A stretch of DNA of 64,000 bases from JBCAXA01 sp038749025 (GTDB lineage: Bacteria; Pseudomonadota; Gammaproteobacteria; Steroidobacterales; Woeseiaceae): the NCBI GenBank assembly GCA_038749025.1, contig JBCDIL010000004.1:62001-126000 (forward strand), read 5' to 3'. A model generated the notes under the pieces. It saw only the letters and a list, made by a program, of their open reading frames with translations. It did no database searches and was not told the DNA's origin. This document shows, in pieces, positions 8,043-17,202 of this stretch. Both the position numbers and the translations under genes were made by a program. How positions within the stretch are numbered: position 1 is the stretch's first letter; every line of letters begins with the position of its first letter.

Positions 8043-10370
8043 TTAGGCAAAGGTATCGATGACCCCTTGAGTCATCGCCGCGCGACGCCCGGGCGTCGCT
8101 TGCGTGTCGCGGTCGTTGTGGGTGTCGGCGCGCCCTTCGTCCGCGAAAAAACGACCCGTGCGACCGTCGCGAGTCGTTTCGTCACGGTGAGCGTTACCGT
8201 CTTCTCTCGCTACATGAACGGACGCGCCATCCAGCGCATCACGCAAGCGCGGCGCCGTTTGCTCCAACAACTCACGGGTTACCGACTGACCCGCCGTTAG
8301 CTGCACGGTGAGGCCGTCGCCGTTTTGCTGCAGCTCCACCGAAATCGGCCCTAATGAGCGTGGGTTGATGGTAATTTCCAAACGTCCGAGCCCCGCTGCG
8401 CGCGCGTCCTCGACACGTTGCATCAGTTCATTCGACCAATCGGCTTGCCGCAGATTTAGTGGTGCCGCCGAACGGGCACTGGCTAGCACCGCCGGTGCAC
8501 GGCTGAGCTCACCCCGTGTTGCTGCGACAGTTGCCTCGCCGCCTGGCGGGCGTTCTGTCCGAACCGATTCGTTTGACAGCGTCTCGACGGTTGGCGCTAC
8601 CGGCGTCGTCTTACGTTCGCCTGGCTCGACTCGCCGCTCGGTCTGGCTAATCTCGGTAACAGTATCGGGCGGTGCCAACTCGGCCGCTGCTGTGGGATCG
8701 GCAGCAGGCCGTGTCAGAGACCCGGTCTCGGTTGCCGCAACGATGGATGGCGATTGCACCGGTGCCGCTTTCGTTGGCGATGGCGTTGGCATTGGCGTTG
8801 GCAATAACGTTGACGAGCGCGGTGCCACGGGTGCCGGACCAACCGATTGCTCGGCCGTTGCTGCCACCGGGCGGCTTGGCCGGCCACCGTGCTCGGCCGG
8901 TTGCCGGTCGGTCAACTCCGCGAACCGCGGCGACGCCGTAACCACTGGGCGACGATCGTCTCGCGTCGCTTGCTCGATCCAAGTCGCCGGCAACGGCTGA
9001 TCTCGATCGCGAACGGTATCGGCTATTGGCGAGGGGATCGCCCCAGAAGTCGCCGTCTGCGGCGAGCTCGCAACCGGCCGAGAAGCGGTGCTGTCGGTCG
9101 CCTGGCGGCTCGCCGTTACAGCATCGGGATCTCGGCCGGCCGGACGAGTTGCATCAGTGGTGGTGCGAGCGCTCGAGACTGGCAGCACGGGCATCGTCAC
9201 AGCGGGTCCTGTGCTGGCAGGCGGGATGGCTGACGTTGGCGCGAGACGAGGCACTGGCGACGTATGCTCGACGGAACCCGTTCGATCCAAAACAGGGCGC
9301 GTATTCCAGTCAGAAACTGGCCTGGATACCGCCGGCTGCGCCGCCGCATCGGCGCTACGCTGTTGCACCGTTTGCCTCGCAAGCGGCGCTTGTTGTGGTG
9401 CCTCAAACGGCTTTTCTGGCGCCGCGGTTCGGGTCGATCGGCGGAGCAAATCGCCATGGCTCGACACCGCTACGTTTTGCAGTGGTTTGACGCTATCGCG
9501 CCGAACAAGCGACCGATCGAGGGCATCGTCAGTCGCCGCTGCCTCCAGGGCAGCCGAATTGTTCGGCGGTCGCGATTCGCTAACCGTCGCACTGTTGGTA
9601 GCGACGAGCTGCTCCGATGTTAACCGGGTTGTTACCGGCTCGGATCGCGTCCGTGGCGCGACTACTGGGCGGACTGCCAATGGTTTGCCCGGCCATCCCA
9701 GCAATGGCTGCTCGTCATCGGTTAATACTGTCTGCGGATTTGCCGCGACTGGCCTTGGCGGCGCGCTCTGCACCGGTGTCACTCGCTGCAAAACAGCCGA
9801 TTGATCGGCGGTTGTAAAGGTTCGTGGTGGCGCCGGCAACGAGTCGGCGGTCGTTGTGAAAACCGGATCAACACCAATGGCTAAGCGACCGAGCAATGGC
9901 GCTGCAAGCTCGGCAGGCACCAGCGACTCAATGGGTGCTGGCAAGAAGGGAAGCGCCGCTTGCTGCACAAGGTGTTCACCGCCTTGCGGCGGACTCGGCC
10001 CATCGCCGACGCCTTGTACCAGGGTTGGTCCGTCGCGGTTGACGAATGCTCGCCGCTCGGGTGTTGCATCGGTAGCGATAAAGGGCCGCTGTTGCTGTGT
10101 AACCACCAGCGGTTCATCGGCGACAACCGGGTTCACTACCGGCAACTCAGCGGCCATGGCCGGCAAAGGCTTGCCGCTCGGCGGAAGCGGATTGCCGCCC
10201 CCTGCCGCCGATAACAGCACCGCAAACTCCGGCGCGGGACCGAGAAACTGCGCCGATTCGCCGTCTGTTAAATCGCTACTCGCCCCCTGACCGGTGGTCA
10301 ATCTTAGGCTACCCGTCGCTTGGGAGGCCTCCGCGGATAGCAGTGCGAACGGTGCGGATTGAGCGTGCAT
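8043..10370 (-). CDS. fliK: FliK, flagellar hook-length control protein (unusually long)
   Basis: FliK is the secreted ruler that measures hook length and triggers the FlhB switch. The 775 residues are far longer than the ~400 of enteric FliK. Most of the protein is a Pro/Thr/Ala/Arg-rich, poorly conserved ruler region. The C-terminal ~150 residues hold the conserved substrate-switch domain (LGRLEITINPRSLGPISVEL, then a GDGLTVQLTAG strand). I used the ATG at 10370, with an AGG about 8 bases before it; the preceding TTG adds one residue. It lies 55 bases after fliJ and ends the flrBC-fliEFGHIJK run. Confidence 0.92.
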   Translation of the reverse strand: MHAQSAPFALLSAEASQATGSLRLTTGQGASSDLTDGESAQFLGPAPEFAVLLSAAGGGNPLPPSGKPLPAMAAELPVVNPVVADEPLVVTQQQRPFIATDATPERRAFVNRDGPTLVQGVGDGPSPPQGGEHLVQQAALPFLPAPIESLVPAELAAPLLGRLAIGVDPVFTTTADSLPAPPRTFTTADQSAVLQRVTPVQSAPPRPVAANPQTVLTDDEQPLLGWPGKPLAVRPVVAPRTRSEPVTTRLTSEQLVATNSATVSESRPPNNSAALEAAATDDALDRSLVRRDSVKPLQNVAVSSHGDLLRRSTRTAAPEKPFEAPQQAPLARQTVQQRSADAAAQPAVSRPVSDWNTRPVLDRTGSVEHTSPVPRLAPTSAIPPASTGPAVTMPVLPVSSARTTTDATRPAGRDPDAVTASRQATDSTASRPVASSPQTATSGAIPSPIADTVRDRDQPLPATWIEQATRDDRRPVVTASPRFAELTDRQPAEHGGRPSRPVAATAEQSVGPAPVAPRSSTLLPTPMPTPSPTKAAPVQSPSIVAATETGSLTRPAADPTAAAELAPPDTVTEISQTERRVEPGERKTTPVAPTVETLSNESVRTERPPGGEATVAATRGELSRAPAVLASARSAAPLNLRQADWSNELMQRVEDARAAGLGRLEITINPRSLGPISVELQQNGDGLTVQLTAGQSVTRELLEQTAPRLRDALDGASVHVAREDGNAHRDETTRDGRTGRFFADEGRADTHNDRDTQATPGRRAAMTQGVIDTFA

Positions 10371-10425
10371 CAACGAGCCTGTCGTGAATAGTTCGTCTTA
10401 CACGAAGCAACTCCCGTGCCAGTTT

Positions 10426-10866
10426 TTACTCGTTAGCTCTCGATTGGCTAAAAGTCCGTACGGCATGCTCATCGAGTTCGCGCATCAACTCGCGAGCTTC
10501 GACGGCTTGCTGCTCTTGGTCAAGGCGGCGCAATGCCGCCCGAAAACGTTCGGTAGATTGGCGTGCCGTGAACCATTCGCTCCGAGTCTGCTCGAGCGCA
10601 ACTCTCGCCCCTTTAACAACATCGGCTTGCTGACGAACAGCCAATCGCAAACGTGCCGCGAACGATTCGCTATTTTCGAGATGCGCCGCTGACTGAACAT
10701 TCCGTTTGTTGGCAAACGCGTATGATTTGAGCTCCTGTAATCGGTGCTGATCGTCAGTCAGACGCGACTGGGCTTGAGCGACCACGACCTCGGCACGGCG
10801 CTCGCCAGCCTCCGCCAGTTGCTGCAGACGGCGGAACCGTCGTATCCGTCGCCTTAGCTTGGACAT
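10426..10866 (-). CDS. fliJ: FliJ, flagellar export chaperone/coupling protein
   Basis: FliJ is a coiled-coil stalk in the FliI ATPase ring that couples it to FlhA. The 146 residues are almost wholly helical, rich in Arg, Glu, Gln and Ala with heptad patterns, which is how FliJ looks. The ATG shares one base with the fliI stop (TGATG). Sequence conservation in FliJ is low, so position after fliI carries much of the call. Confidence 0.92.
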   Translation of the reverse strand: MSKLRRRIRRFRRLQQLAEAGERRAEVVVAQAQSRLTDDQHRLQELKSYAFANKRNVQSAAHLENSESFAARLRLAVRQQADVVKGARVALEQTRSEWFTARQSTERFRAALRRLDQEQQAVEARELMRELDEHAVRTFSQSRANE

Positions 10867-12239
10867 CAGCTCAGTACCATTTCGGCGTCGGCGAACGCGA
10901 GCAGATCGGTTAGCGCGTCGCGCGATGCGTCCATTGTGACTCGCTCAGCAAGCTGCTGCGATAAGAAGTGCCGTACGCGTGGATACACCGCTAGCGCGCG
11001 ATCGATGACCGGATCAGCACCGCGCTGGTACGCACCGATCCGGATCAGATCGGCGTTCTGTTGGTACGCACCCACCAACTCGCGCAGCTCATTCACTTGA
11101 CGCTGTTGATCCGTATTCATTAATCGGTGTGCAGCGCGACTCACCGAGCGCTCAATATCGATCGCCGGGTAGATTCCTGACTCGGCGACCGACCGTGACA
11201 ACACGAGGTGGCCATCAAGAATGGCCCTGGCGGCATCAACGATCGGATCATTGGGATCGTCACCCTCCGCCAAAACGGTGTAAACCGCGGTAATCGAGCC
11301 GTGTCCAATCGGACCGTTGCCGGCACGCTCGATGAGCTGCGGCAAACGTGAAAATACCGATGGCGGGTAACCTTTGGTCGTCGGCGGCTCACCGATCGCC
11401 AGACCGATCTCGCGCTGCGCTTGTGCAAAGCGCGTCAACGAGTCCATCAGCAACAATACATTTTGACCGTGATCGCGAAAATACTCTGCGATTCGAGTCG
11501 CCAGCCACGCACCATTGAGACGCATCAATGGGGTTTCGTCGGCGGGTGTCGCGACAACAGCAGCTCGGGAAAGACCGCTGTCACCCAAGGTCTCATGGAT
11601 AAACTCGCCAACCTCCCGACCCCGTTCACCGATCATACCCACGACCACAACATCGGCTGCCGTATGCCGCGTCATCATGCCAAGCAACGTACTCTTGCCG
11701 ACCCCGCTCCCTGCGAATAGCCCAACTCGCTGGCCGCGTCCGAGCGTTAGTACTGCATTGATCGCCCGCACGCCGACATCGAGCGGCACATCAATGGGGG
11801 CACGCGTTAACGGGTTACGGCTCGTATCGTCAAGTGTTGGGTCGCAGACACTGTCGCCGTCAATCGGTCCGCGACCGTCGAGCGGGTTACCGCGACCATC
11901 GACAACGCGCCCAAGAATCGAACGCCCGAGCGCTGGCATCGCACCGGTCCCACGCGGCACGACACTGGCGTTCGGTGAAATGGCGCCAACTTGACTGGTA
12001 GGAATGAGGAACAATCGGTCGTCGGCGAAACCGACAACCTGGGTATCAATGCGTCGTCCACTGGACTCGACGATGTCGCAATGTGTTCCCAGGGACGCCT
12101 CGCAGCCGACTGCCTCGATTGTCTGGCCGACCACGCGACGCAATCTGCCGGCATTGTAGAACGCAGGCGTCGCGACGACCCGACGACCTTGCCGAGCCAA
12201 TCGAGACAACCAGTCGGCGTGACAGTCGGATCGACTCAC
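10866..12239 (-). CDS. fliI: FliI, flagellum-specific ATP synthase-like export ATPase
   Basis: FliI is the hexameric ATPase of the flagellar export apparatus, related to F1-beta. The 457 residues are the normal length. The Walker A motif reads GLFAGSGVGKSTLLGM, and the Walker B region LLLMDSLTRFAQAQREIGLA is intact. The C-terminal domain with the YPAIDIERSVSR pattern is present. The start codon is GTG, overlapping the fliH stop by four bases (GTGA). Confidence 0.97.
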   Translation of the reverse strand: MSRSDCHADWLSRLARQGRRVVATPAFYNAGRLRRVVGQTIEAVGCEASLGTHCDIVESSGRRIDTQVVGFADDRLFLIPTSQVGAISPNASVVPRGTGAMPALGRSILGRVVDGRGNPLDGRGPIDGDSVCDPTLDDTSRNPLTRAPIDVPLDVGVRAINAVLTLGRGQRVGLFAGSGVGKSTLLGMMTRHTAADVVVVGMIGERGREVGEFIHETLGDSGLSRAAVVATPADETPLMRLNGAWLATRIAEYFRDHGQNVLLLMDSLTRFAQAQREIGLAIGEPPTTKGYPPSVFSRLPQLIERAGNGPIGHGSITAVYTVLAEGDDPNDPIVDAARAILDGHLVLSRSVAESGIYPAIDIERSVSRAAHRLMNTDQQRQVNELRELVGAYQQNADLIRIGAYQRGADPVIDRALAVYPRVRHFLSQQLAERVTMDASRDALTDLLAFADAEMVLS

Positions 12240-12862
12240 TCTTCTGCTCCGCCACGCGGCCGACTGCGCTCGTTATCGATGAGTTGTTCAGTAATGTTGT
12301 TCAAGCGCTTCTCGACAGTTGCATCGACGACCGACCGTTCGCTTTGTACGCGCACACCGCCTCGGGTCATCAACGGATCTTCAACGAGAGTCCATTGCGG
12401 TGTACCGTCCGACTCTGCCAAGGAATCACGCAACAGCTGGGCATCGTCGGGATGCAGACTCATCCGAATTTGCCGCGCATTGATTGGCAAAGCCGCTAAT
12501 GCCTCGCGGGCGATCACCAAGACTTGAGCGCGGTCGGTTTGCAACTCACGTCGCACGACTTGCCGTGCAATCCTAAGGCTCAAGTCAACCAATGCCGCCT
12601 CGACATCGTCACTCAGCTCATCAAGCGGTTCGGTCATGCATCTGACCAATTCGTTAAGGCGCGAGCGAAGCGCTGTGAACTCCTTATCAGCCTCGGCGTG
12701 ACCTCGGGCGTAACCCTCGTCACGAGCCGCACGAAGCTCCGCGGCAAGACGCGCCTCGTGAGCGGCGACTCGCTGTTGTCGGTGTCGACTAGCCGGCGTG
12801 TCAGACGTATCGATTGCTGGCGGTTGCCAAGCATCCGGTGCGGAATTATCAGACGTAGTCAT
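12236..12862 (-). CDS. fliH: FliH, negative regulator of the FliI ATPase
   Basis: FliH binds and restrains FliI and brings it to the C-ring. The 208 residues have the expected parts: a Pro/Ser-rich N-terminus, a long helical middle (HRQQRVAAHEARLAAELRAA and on) and a C-terminal globular domain with LSLRIARQVVRRELQTD and PLMTRGGVRVQSE. It overlaps fliG by 14 bases. Confidence 0.94.
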   Translation of the reverse strand: MTTSDNSAPDAWQPPAIDTSDTPASRHRQQRVAAHEARLAAELRAARDEGYARGHAEADKEFTALRSRLNELVRCMTEPLDELSDDVEAALVDLSLRIARQVVRRELQTDRAQVLVIAREALAALPINARQIRMSLHPDDAQLLRDSLAESDGTPQWTLVEDPLMTRGGVRVQSERSVVDATVEKRLNNITEQLIDNERSRPRGGAEE

Positions 12863-13850
12863 CGCCAGAGTTACCGAGATTCAAATCACCTTTTTCGGCC
12901 ATCGCACGTGCAGCAGTAACGATGTTTTTCTGCGCCGCCTCGACTTCAGATATCTTGACCGGTCCGCCGGCAGACATGTCTTCCTGCATCAACGTCGCCG
13001 CCCGTTTCGACATGTTCCTGAAGAACTTGTCTTGTAGGCTTTGGTCGGTACCTTTGAGCGCCACCGATAGATCGGCATTCGAAATCTCTCGCAGCAACGC
13101 TTGAATGCCACGGTCGTCAACGCCCATCAAGCTCTCGAAGACAAACATCATCTCCTGGATACGCTCGCCGAGTTCCGCATCGGTTTCGTTTATCTCGTTA
13201 AGGGTTTCCGGACCGAGTTTTCCGAGCATTGCGTTCAGAATATCGGCTGCCGTCTTGTCGCCACCGATTTTGGCGGGTCTCGACACGTCCGTTGTTTCTG
13301 ACTTCGCGGCAATCAGCGCTTCGATTTCTGCGAGAGCGCTCTGTTGCACATCGGTCAATCGGGCAACGCGCATCAATACGTCGGCCCGCAGCGACTCTGG
13401 TAACAAACTGGCAACAATCCCCGCTTGCTCCTCATCGATACAAGTCAGAACGATTGCGACAATTTGTGGATGTTCAGTCTCAACAAGCGCGGCGATCGAA
13501 TCCGGCGTCATCCATTTCAACGACTCAAGCCCAGGAGTCTCGTCACCGGCGATGATCCGTTCGATCAGGGCACGGGCACGTGACTCGCCGAATGCGTTGG
13601 TCAAAATTTTACGAATGTAGTCCTCGGTACCGATCGCCAACGATGTCTCGCTCTCGACGATACCGATGAACGAGTCCAGCGCTTGCTCGGCGCGATCACG
13701 GGTAACGTCCTTGAGCTCCGCCATCGCCACGCCAATTCGTTGTACGTCACGAGGCTCCAGGTGCTTGAGAACGTCGGCAGCTTCGGTTTCTCCCAGCGTC
13801 ATCAATAGAACGGCGGCCTGTTCAGCACCAGCGACAACTACATCATTCAT
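12849..13850 (-). CDS. fliG: FliG, flagellar motor switch protein
   Basis: FliG is the rotor subunit that contacts the stator and couples the MS-ring to the C-ring. The 333 residues carry the EHPQIVAIVLT motif in the middle domain and the C-terminal torque helix region with charged residues (GIQALLREISNADLSVALKG). It overlaps fliF by 8 bases. Length and motifs are normal. Confidence 0.97.
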   Translation of the reverse strand: MNDVVVAGAEQAAVLLMTLGETEAADVLKHLEPRDVQRIGVAMAELKDVTRDRAEQALDSFIGIVESETSLAIGTEDYIRKILTNAFGESRARALIERIIAGDETPGLESLKWMTPDSIAALVETEHPQIVAIVLTCIDEEQAGIVASLLPESLRADVLMRVARLTDVQQSALAEIEALIAAKSETTDVSRPAKIGGDKTAADILNAMLGKLGPETLNEINETDAELGERIQEMMFVFESLMGVDDRGIQALLREISNADLSVALKGTDQSLQDKFFRNMSKRAATLMQEDMSAGGPVKISEVEAAQKNIVTAARAMAEKGDLNLGNSGDDYV

Positions 13851-15534
13851 CGTTTGCTACCCATTTTTTAAGGACCTGTGCGACGCGAGCTGGATCATGA
13901 TTGGTAATTGACCGGGCGGCCGCGATTTTCTGGTCGTAGCTGTACTCCGGTGCAGCCGGGAAGGCGTTGGCGCTATTTGGTAGCGGTGTACCGGCCGGTA
14001 GCACCTCACCGGTTGCTGGCTCCAGTGTTCCGGCGCCTGCCTGCTGACTCGTCGAGATAACCGTCGTCGCGAGTAATCCGCGCAAGAAGGGCCGACCGAT
14101 TCCAAAGGCGATGCCCGCAACCAATAAAATACCGAGTACGGTGCGAGCCAGAGCGAGGATATCGGGCTGCTTCCACAACGGTAATGGTTCGATTTCCCGA
14201 GCCGGCTCGCGGGCCAAGAACGCCGCGGCAACGACGCTAACGCTGTCACCGCGTGCTTCGTTGTAGCCAATGGCCTCGCGAATGAGCGTCGTCAGCTTAG
14301 CGATGTCCTCTTCATTGACAACCGGCTCTGCAACCACCGATTCCTCATCATCCGCTTCAGCATCGCCTTCGCCACCACCAAGTGGCACTAGCGGCGAGTT
14401 ATCGATGAGTACGGCGACACTGAGACGCCGAATTTGTCCGACCGGCTGACGCGTAATGCTGACGGTCTTATCGATCTCAAAATTGCGTGTGGCGCTTGTC
14501 TGACGGTTGAGCGGCGTCCCGTTTTCGTCGACTTGCACGCCGTTGATGGCACCGCCAGTTTCTACCGGTTGATTGCTAAGTGCTCCGGGGATACCAACCC
14601 CGTCGGGGCCCACTTTGGTATTGACCGACTCGTTTAGCGCTTCACTACGAACGACCGTTTGGCCAGGATCGAAGCTCTCGCGAGTTTGCTCGGTCACAGT
14701 GAAATCAAGATCGGCAACAACTTCCGCGCGCACTCGCTCACTACCGACGACTGGCGCCAATAAATCGATGACACGCTGTCGGTACAGTGCCTCGAGTTCA
14801 CGAGTCGCTGCGAATTGATAGTTGTGCCGCCCCGCTTGCTTGTCGCTCGATCGGTCGCTGAGTAGGTTGCCTTGCTGATCGACAACCGTTACGGCGCCGG
14901 CGGTGAGGTTCGGAACGCTAGCAGCGACCAAATTTACAATGGACGTCGCCTGGCCCGCTTCCAGCCGTTGACCTCGATGCAAAGTCACCATCACCGACGC
15001 GCTAGGTAGATCTCGAGTGCGGATGAAGCTCGTCTGCCGCGGGACCGCCAGGTGTACGCGCGCTTCTTGGACGGCGCGAATGTTGCCGATCGTGCGGGCG
15101 AGTTCTGCCTCCAAAGCGTGTTGATAGCGCGCTGATTCCATGAACTGGCTAACGCCGAATGTCGATTGCTCCTCAAGACTGGCCATGCCATCAAATGAAC
15201 CGCCGGCCAAGCCCTGCCCAGCGAGCTCAAGACGTGCCCGTGACAGGTCCGAGTTCGGCACCATGACGCCCGCCCCATCGTCAGTGACACGATTATCGAT
15301 GCCGGCTGCATTCAACGACGCAACAACCTCTGAGACATCCTTGCCATCGAGACCTTGATAAACCGGTCGGTAGTCGGGACCTTGTGCCCACAAAAAGACC
15401 GCGAATCCCGCTGCGACAGCGCCAGCGACACCGATCAACAGGATCAGCTGACGAACAGCCGGAATGCGCCCGATATTTCCAAGTTCCAGAGTCGTCAACG
15501 TTTGCGGTAACGCCGGTGCTGCATTGTCAGCCAT
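13843..15534 (-). CDS. fliF: FliF, flagellar MS-ring protein
   Basis: FliF builds the MS-ring in the inner membrane, the base on which the rotor and export gate assemble. The 563 residues show an N-terminal membrane helix near residues 29-49 and a second near residues 455-480. Between them lie the YscJ-like ring domains (VYQGLDGKDVSEVVASLNAA, RVHLAVPRQTSFIR). The C-terminal cytoplasmic tail that binds FliG is present. It starts 19 bases after fliE. Confidence 0.97.
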   Translation of the reverse strand: MADNAAPALPQTLTTLELGNIGRIPAVRQLILLIGVAGAVAAGFAVFLWAQGPDYRPVYQGLDGKDVSEVVASLNAAGIDNRVTDDGAGVMVPNSDLSRARLELAGQGLAGGSFDGMASLEEQSTFGVSQFMESARYQHALEAELARTIGNIRAVQEARVHLAVPRQTSFIRTRDLPSASVMVTLHRGQRLEAGQATSIVNLVAASVPNLTAGAVTVVDQQGNLLSDRSSDKQAGRHNYQFAATRELEALYRQRVIDLLAPVVGSERVRAEVVADLDFTVTEQTRESFDPGQTVVRSEALNESVNTKVGPDGVGIPGALSNQPVETGGAINGVQVDENGTPLNRQTSATRNFEIDKTVSITRQPVGQIRRLSVAVLIDNSPLVPLGGGEGDAEADDEESVVAEPVVNEEDIAKLTTLIREAIGYNEARGDSVSVVAAAFLAREPAREIEPLPLWKQPDILALARTVLGILLVAGIAFGIGRPFLRGLLATTVISTSQQAGAGTLEPATGEVLPAGTPLPNSANAFPAAPEYSYDQKIAAARSITNHDPARVAQVLKKWVANDE

Positions 15535-15553
15535 GATCGATCAGCTCTCGCCG

Positions 15554-15868
15554 TTACACCGGCATGTTCATGATTTCTTGATAAGCCGTCACCAGCTTAT
15601 TGCGGACTTCGGTCGCGGCGTGAAAAGCGAGACCTGCTTGCTGTGAGGCCAGCATCGTATCGACCAATGACGCATCGTCATCGCCGCGCTGAAACGCAAC
15701 CGCCTTTTCGTTGGCAGTCATCTGCATGTCGCTAACTTGCTGCAGTGATGCCTGCATCGCGTCGGCAAAGCTCGTCGCTTGTACCGGTGGTGGGCTGCCG
15801 AAATCGGTGGCCGTTTCATTCAGAGTCCGAATTTGCGCCAGTATCGACGCCGTCGAGATGTCATTCAT
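15554..15868 (-). CDS. fliE: FliE, flagellar hook-basal body junction protein
   Basis: FliE joins the MS-ring to the rod and is one of the first exported proteins. The ATG at 15868 overlaps the flrC stop (ATGA) and gives 104 residues, the normal size; a longer start at 15901 would add an unrelated extension. The conserved pattern SFADAMQASLQQVSDMQM and the C-terminal NKLVTAYQEIMNMPV are clear. The tight overlap couples this structural operon to the two-component regulators upstream. Confidence 0.95.
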   Translation of the reverse strand: MNDISTASILAQIRTLNETATDFGSPPPVQATSFADAMQASLQQVSDMQMTANEKAVAFQRGDDDASLVDTMLASQQAGLAFHAATEVRNKLVTAYQEIMNMPV

Positions 15869-17202
15869 CGCAAGTTCTCCATTGGAGCGACACGGCTCCA
15901 AATGCCGTCACGTTTCAAGCGCGATAGCTTGTAACGCAGCGTTCGTGGGCTAATCCCGAGCTCCGCGGCGGCCGCTTTTTTGACGCCACCGTGCTTGGCC
16001 AGTGCAGCCGCGATCGCTTGGGCTTCACTGTTCGCTACCGCCGCCTGCAGATTGTCTTCGCTGCTAGCTTCGCAAGACTCTGTTACCCGAGTGGACAGAC
16101 GTAGGTGCTCTTGATCAAGACTGGCATCACCGCACAAGACCAACGCGCGTTGCATGACATTGTCTAATTCGCGAACGTTGCCGGGCCACGAATAAGCACG
16201 TAACGCAGCGCGTGCCGCAGTCGTAATCGTTGGTACCCTTGGGCCCGACGCATGCCGCGACAGCAGCGCGGTTGCCAGCGGCAAGATGTCCGCCGGGCGC
16301 TCCCGCAGCGCGGGAATATGAATCGGAAACACATTCAGACGGTAGTAGAGATCCTCACGGAACCGCCCGGCCGCAACTTCGGCGTTGAGGTCACGGTTCG
16401 AGGTTGCGATGACCCGGACGTTCAACGCAATTTTCTTGTGGCTACCGAGTCGCTCTACCTCGCGCTCCTGCAATACCCGCAGCAGTTTGGCTTGTAACGG
16501 CAAGCTCATCTCCGAAATCTCATCAAGCAGCAACGTACTGTCGTTCGCCACTTCAAACTTGCCTGGCGTATCGGCGTTGGCACCGGTGAACGCACCGCGC
16601 GTATGGCCGAACAATACCGCTTCGAGCATGTTCTCTGGTATTGCCGCGCAGTTGAGGCTGACCATTTCCCGCTCACGCTGCGCCGAGTTGACGTGGATGT
16701 AGCGGGCGATCACCTCTTTGCCGGTCCCGGATTCACCGGTTAGGGTGACCGTTGCGTCGCGTGCGGCGACCCGGCGTGCTAGCGTGAGTACGTCGAGCGT
16801 CTTCGGATCAACGGCAACCGGTGTCGATGCGTCGGTTGCCGCTGGCAATAAGCGGTCGATTTCATCCAGCAAGGTTCGGAATGCGAACGGCTTAACCAAG
16901 TAGTTCGACGCACCGTCGAGCATGCTAGTGACCGCTTCGTCGATGGTTCCATATGCCGTCATCATGATGATCGGTTGCTCCGGCGCGCGCTCACGTACGG
17001 CGCGCATCAGATGCATACCATCGACATTTGGCATTTGAATGTCGGTAAGCACCAAATCGACCGGGTGCGTATCAAGCACCGCTAAGGCAGCTGCTCCGTC
17101 GTCAGCGACAAGCGTTTCAAAGCCTTCGGCTGACAATGTGTCACAGAGCGCCTGGCGCATACCGACATCGTCGTCCACAACGAGTAGACGCTGACTAGGC
17201 AT
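15865..17202 (-). CDS. flrC: FlrC/FleR, sigma-54 response regulator of flagellar genes
   Basis: This NtrC-type activator, phosphorylated by FlrB, turns on the middle (class III) flagellar operons. From the ATG at 17202 it has 445 residues: a receiver domain with phosphoacceptor D54 (VLTDIQMPN), a sigma-54 AAA+ domain with Walker A GESGTGKE, a GAFTGA loop and LLLDEISE, and a C-terminal Fis-type helix-turn-helix (KKAAAAELGISPRTLRYKL). The ATG overlaps flrB by 8 bases. An in-frame start at 17238 would add 12 residues before the receiver and is less likely. Confidence 0.95.
   Translation of the reverse strand: MPSQRLLVVDDDVGMRQALCDTLSAEGFETLVADDGAAALAVLDTHPVDLVLTDIQMPNVDGMHLMRAVRERAPEQPIIMMTAYGTIDEAVTSMLDGASNYLVKPFAFRTLLDEIDRLLPAATDASTPVAVDPKTLDVLTLARRVAARDATVTLTGESGTGKEVIARYIHVNSAQREREMVSLNCAAIPENMLEAVLFGHTRGAFTGANADTPGKFEVANDSTLLLDEISEMSLPLQAKLLRVLQEREVERLGSHKKIALNVRVIATSNRDLNAEVAAGRFREDLYYRLNVFPIHIPALRERPADILPLATALLSRHASGPRVPTITTAARAALRAYSWPGNVRELDNVMQRALVLCGDASLDQEHLRLSTRVTESCEASSEDNLQAAVANSEAQAIAAALAKHGGVKKAAAAELGISPRTLRYKLSRLKRDGIWSRVAPMENLR

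Noticed and set aside
8760..8810. GGCGTTGGCATTGGCGTTGGC-like short repeats in fliK as a CRISPR or mobile repeat
   Set aside because: They are in-frame, low-complexity coding repeats with no spacers of regular length.
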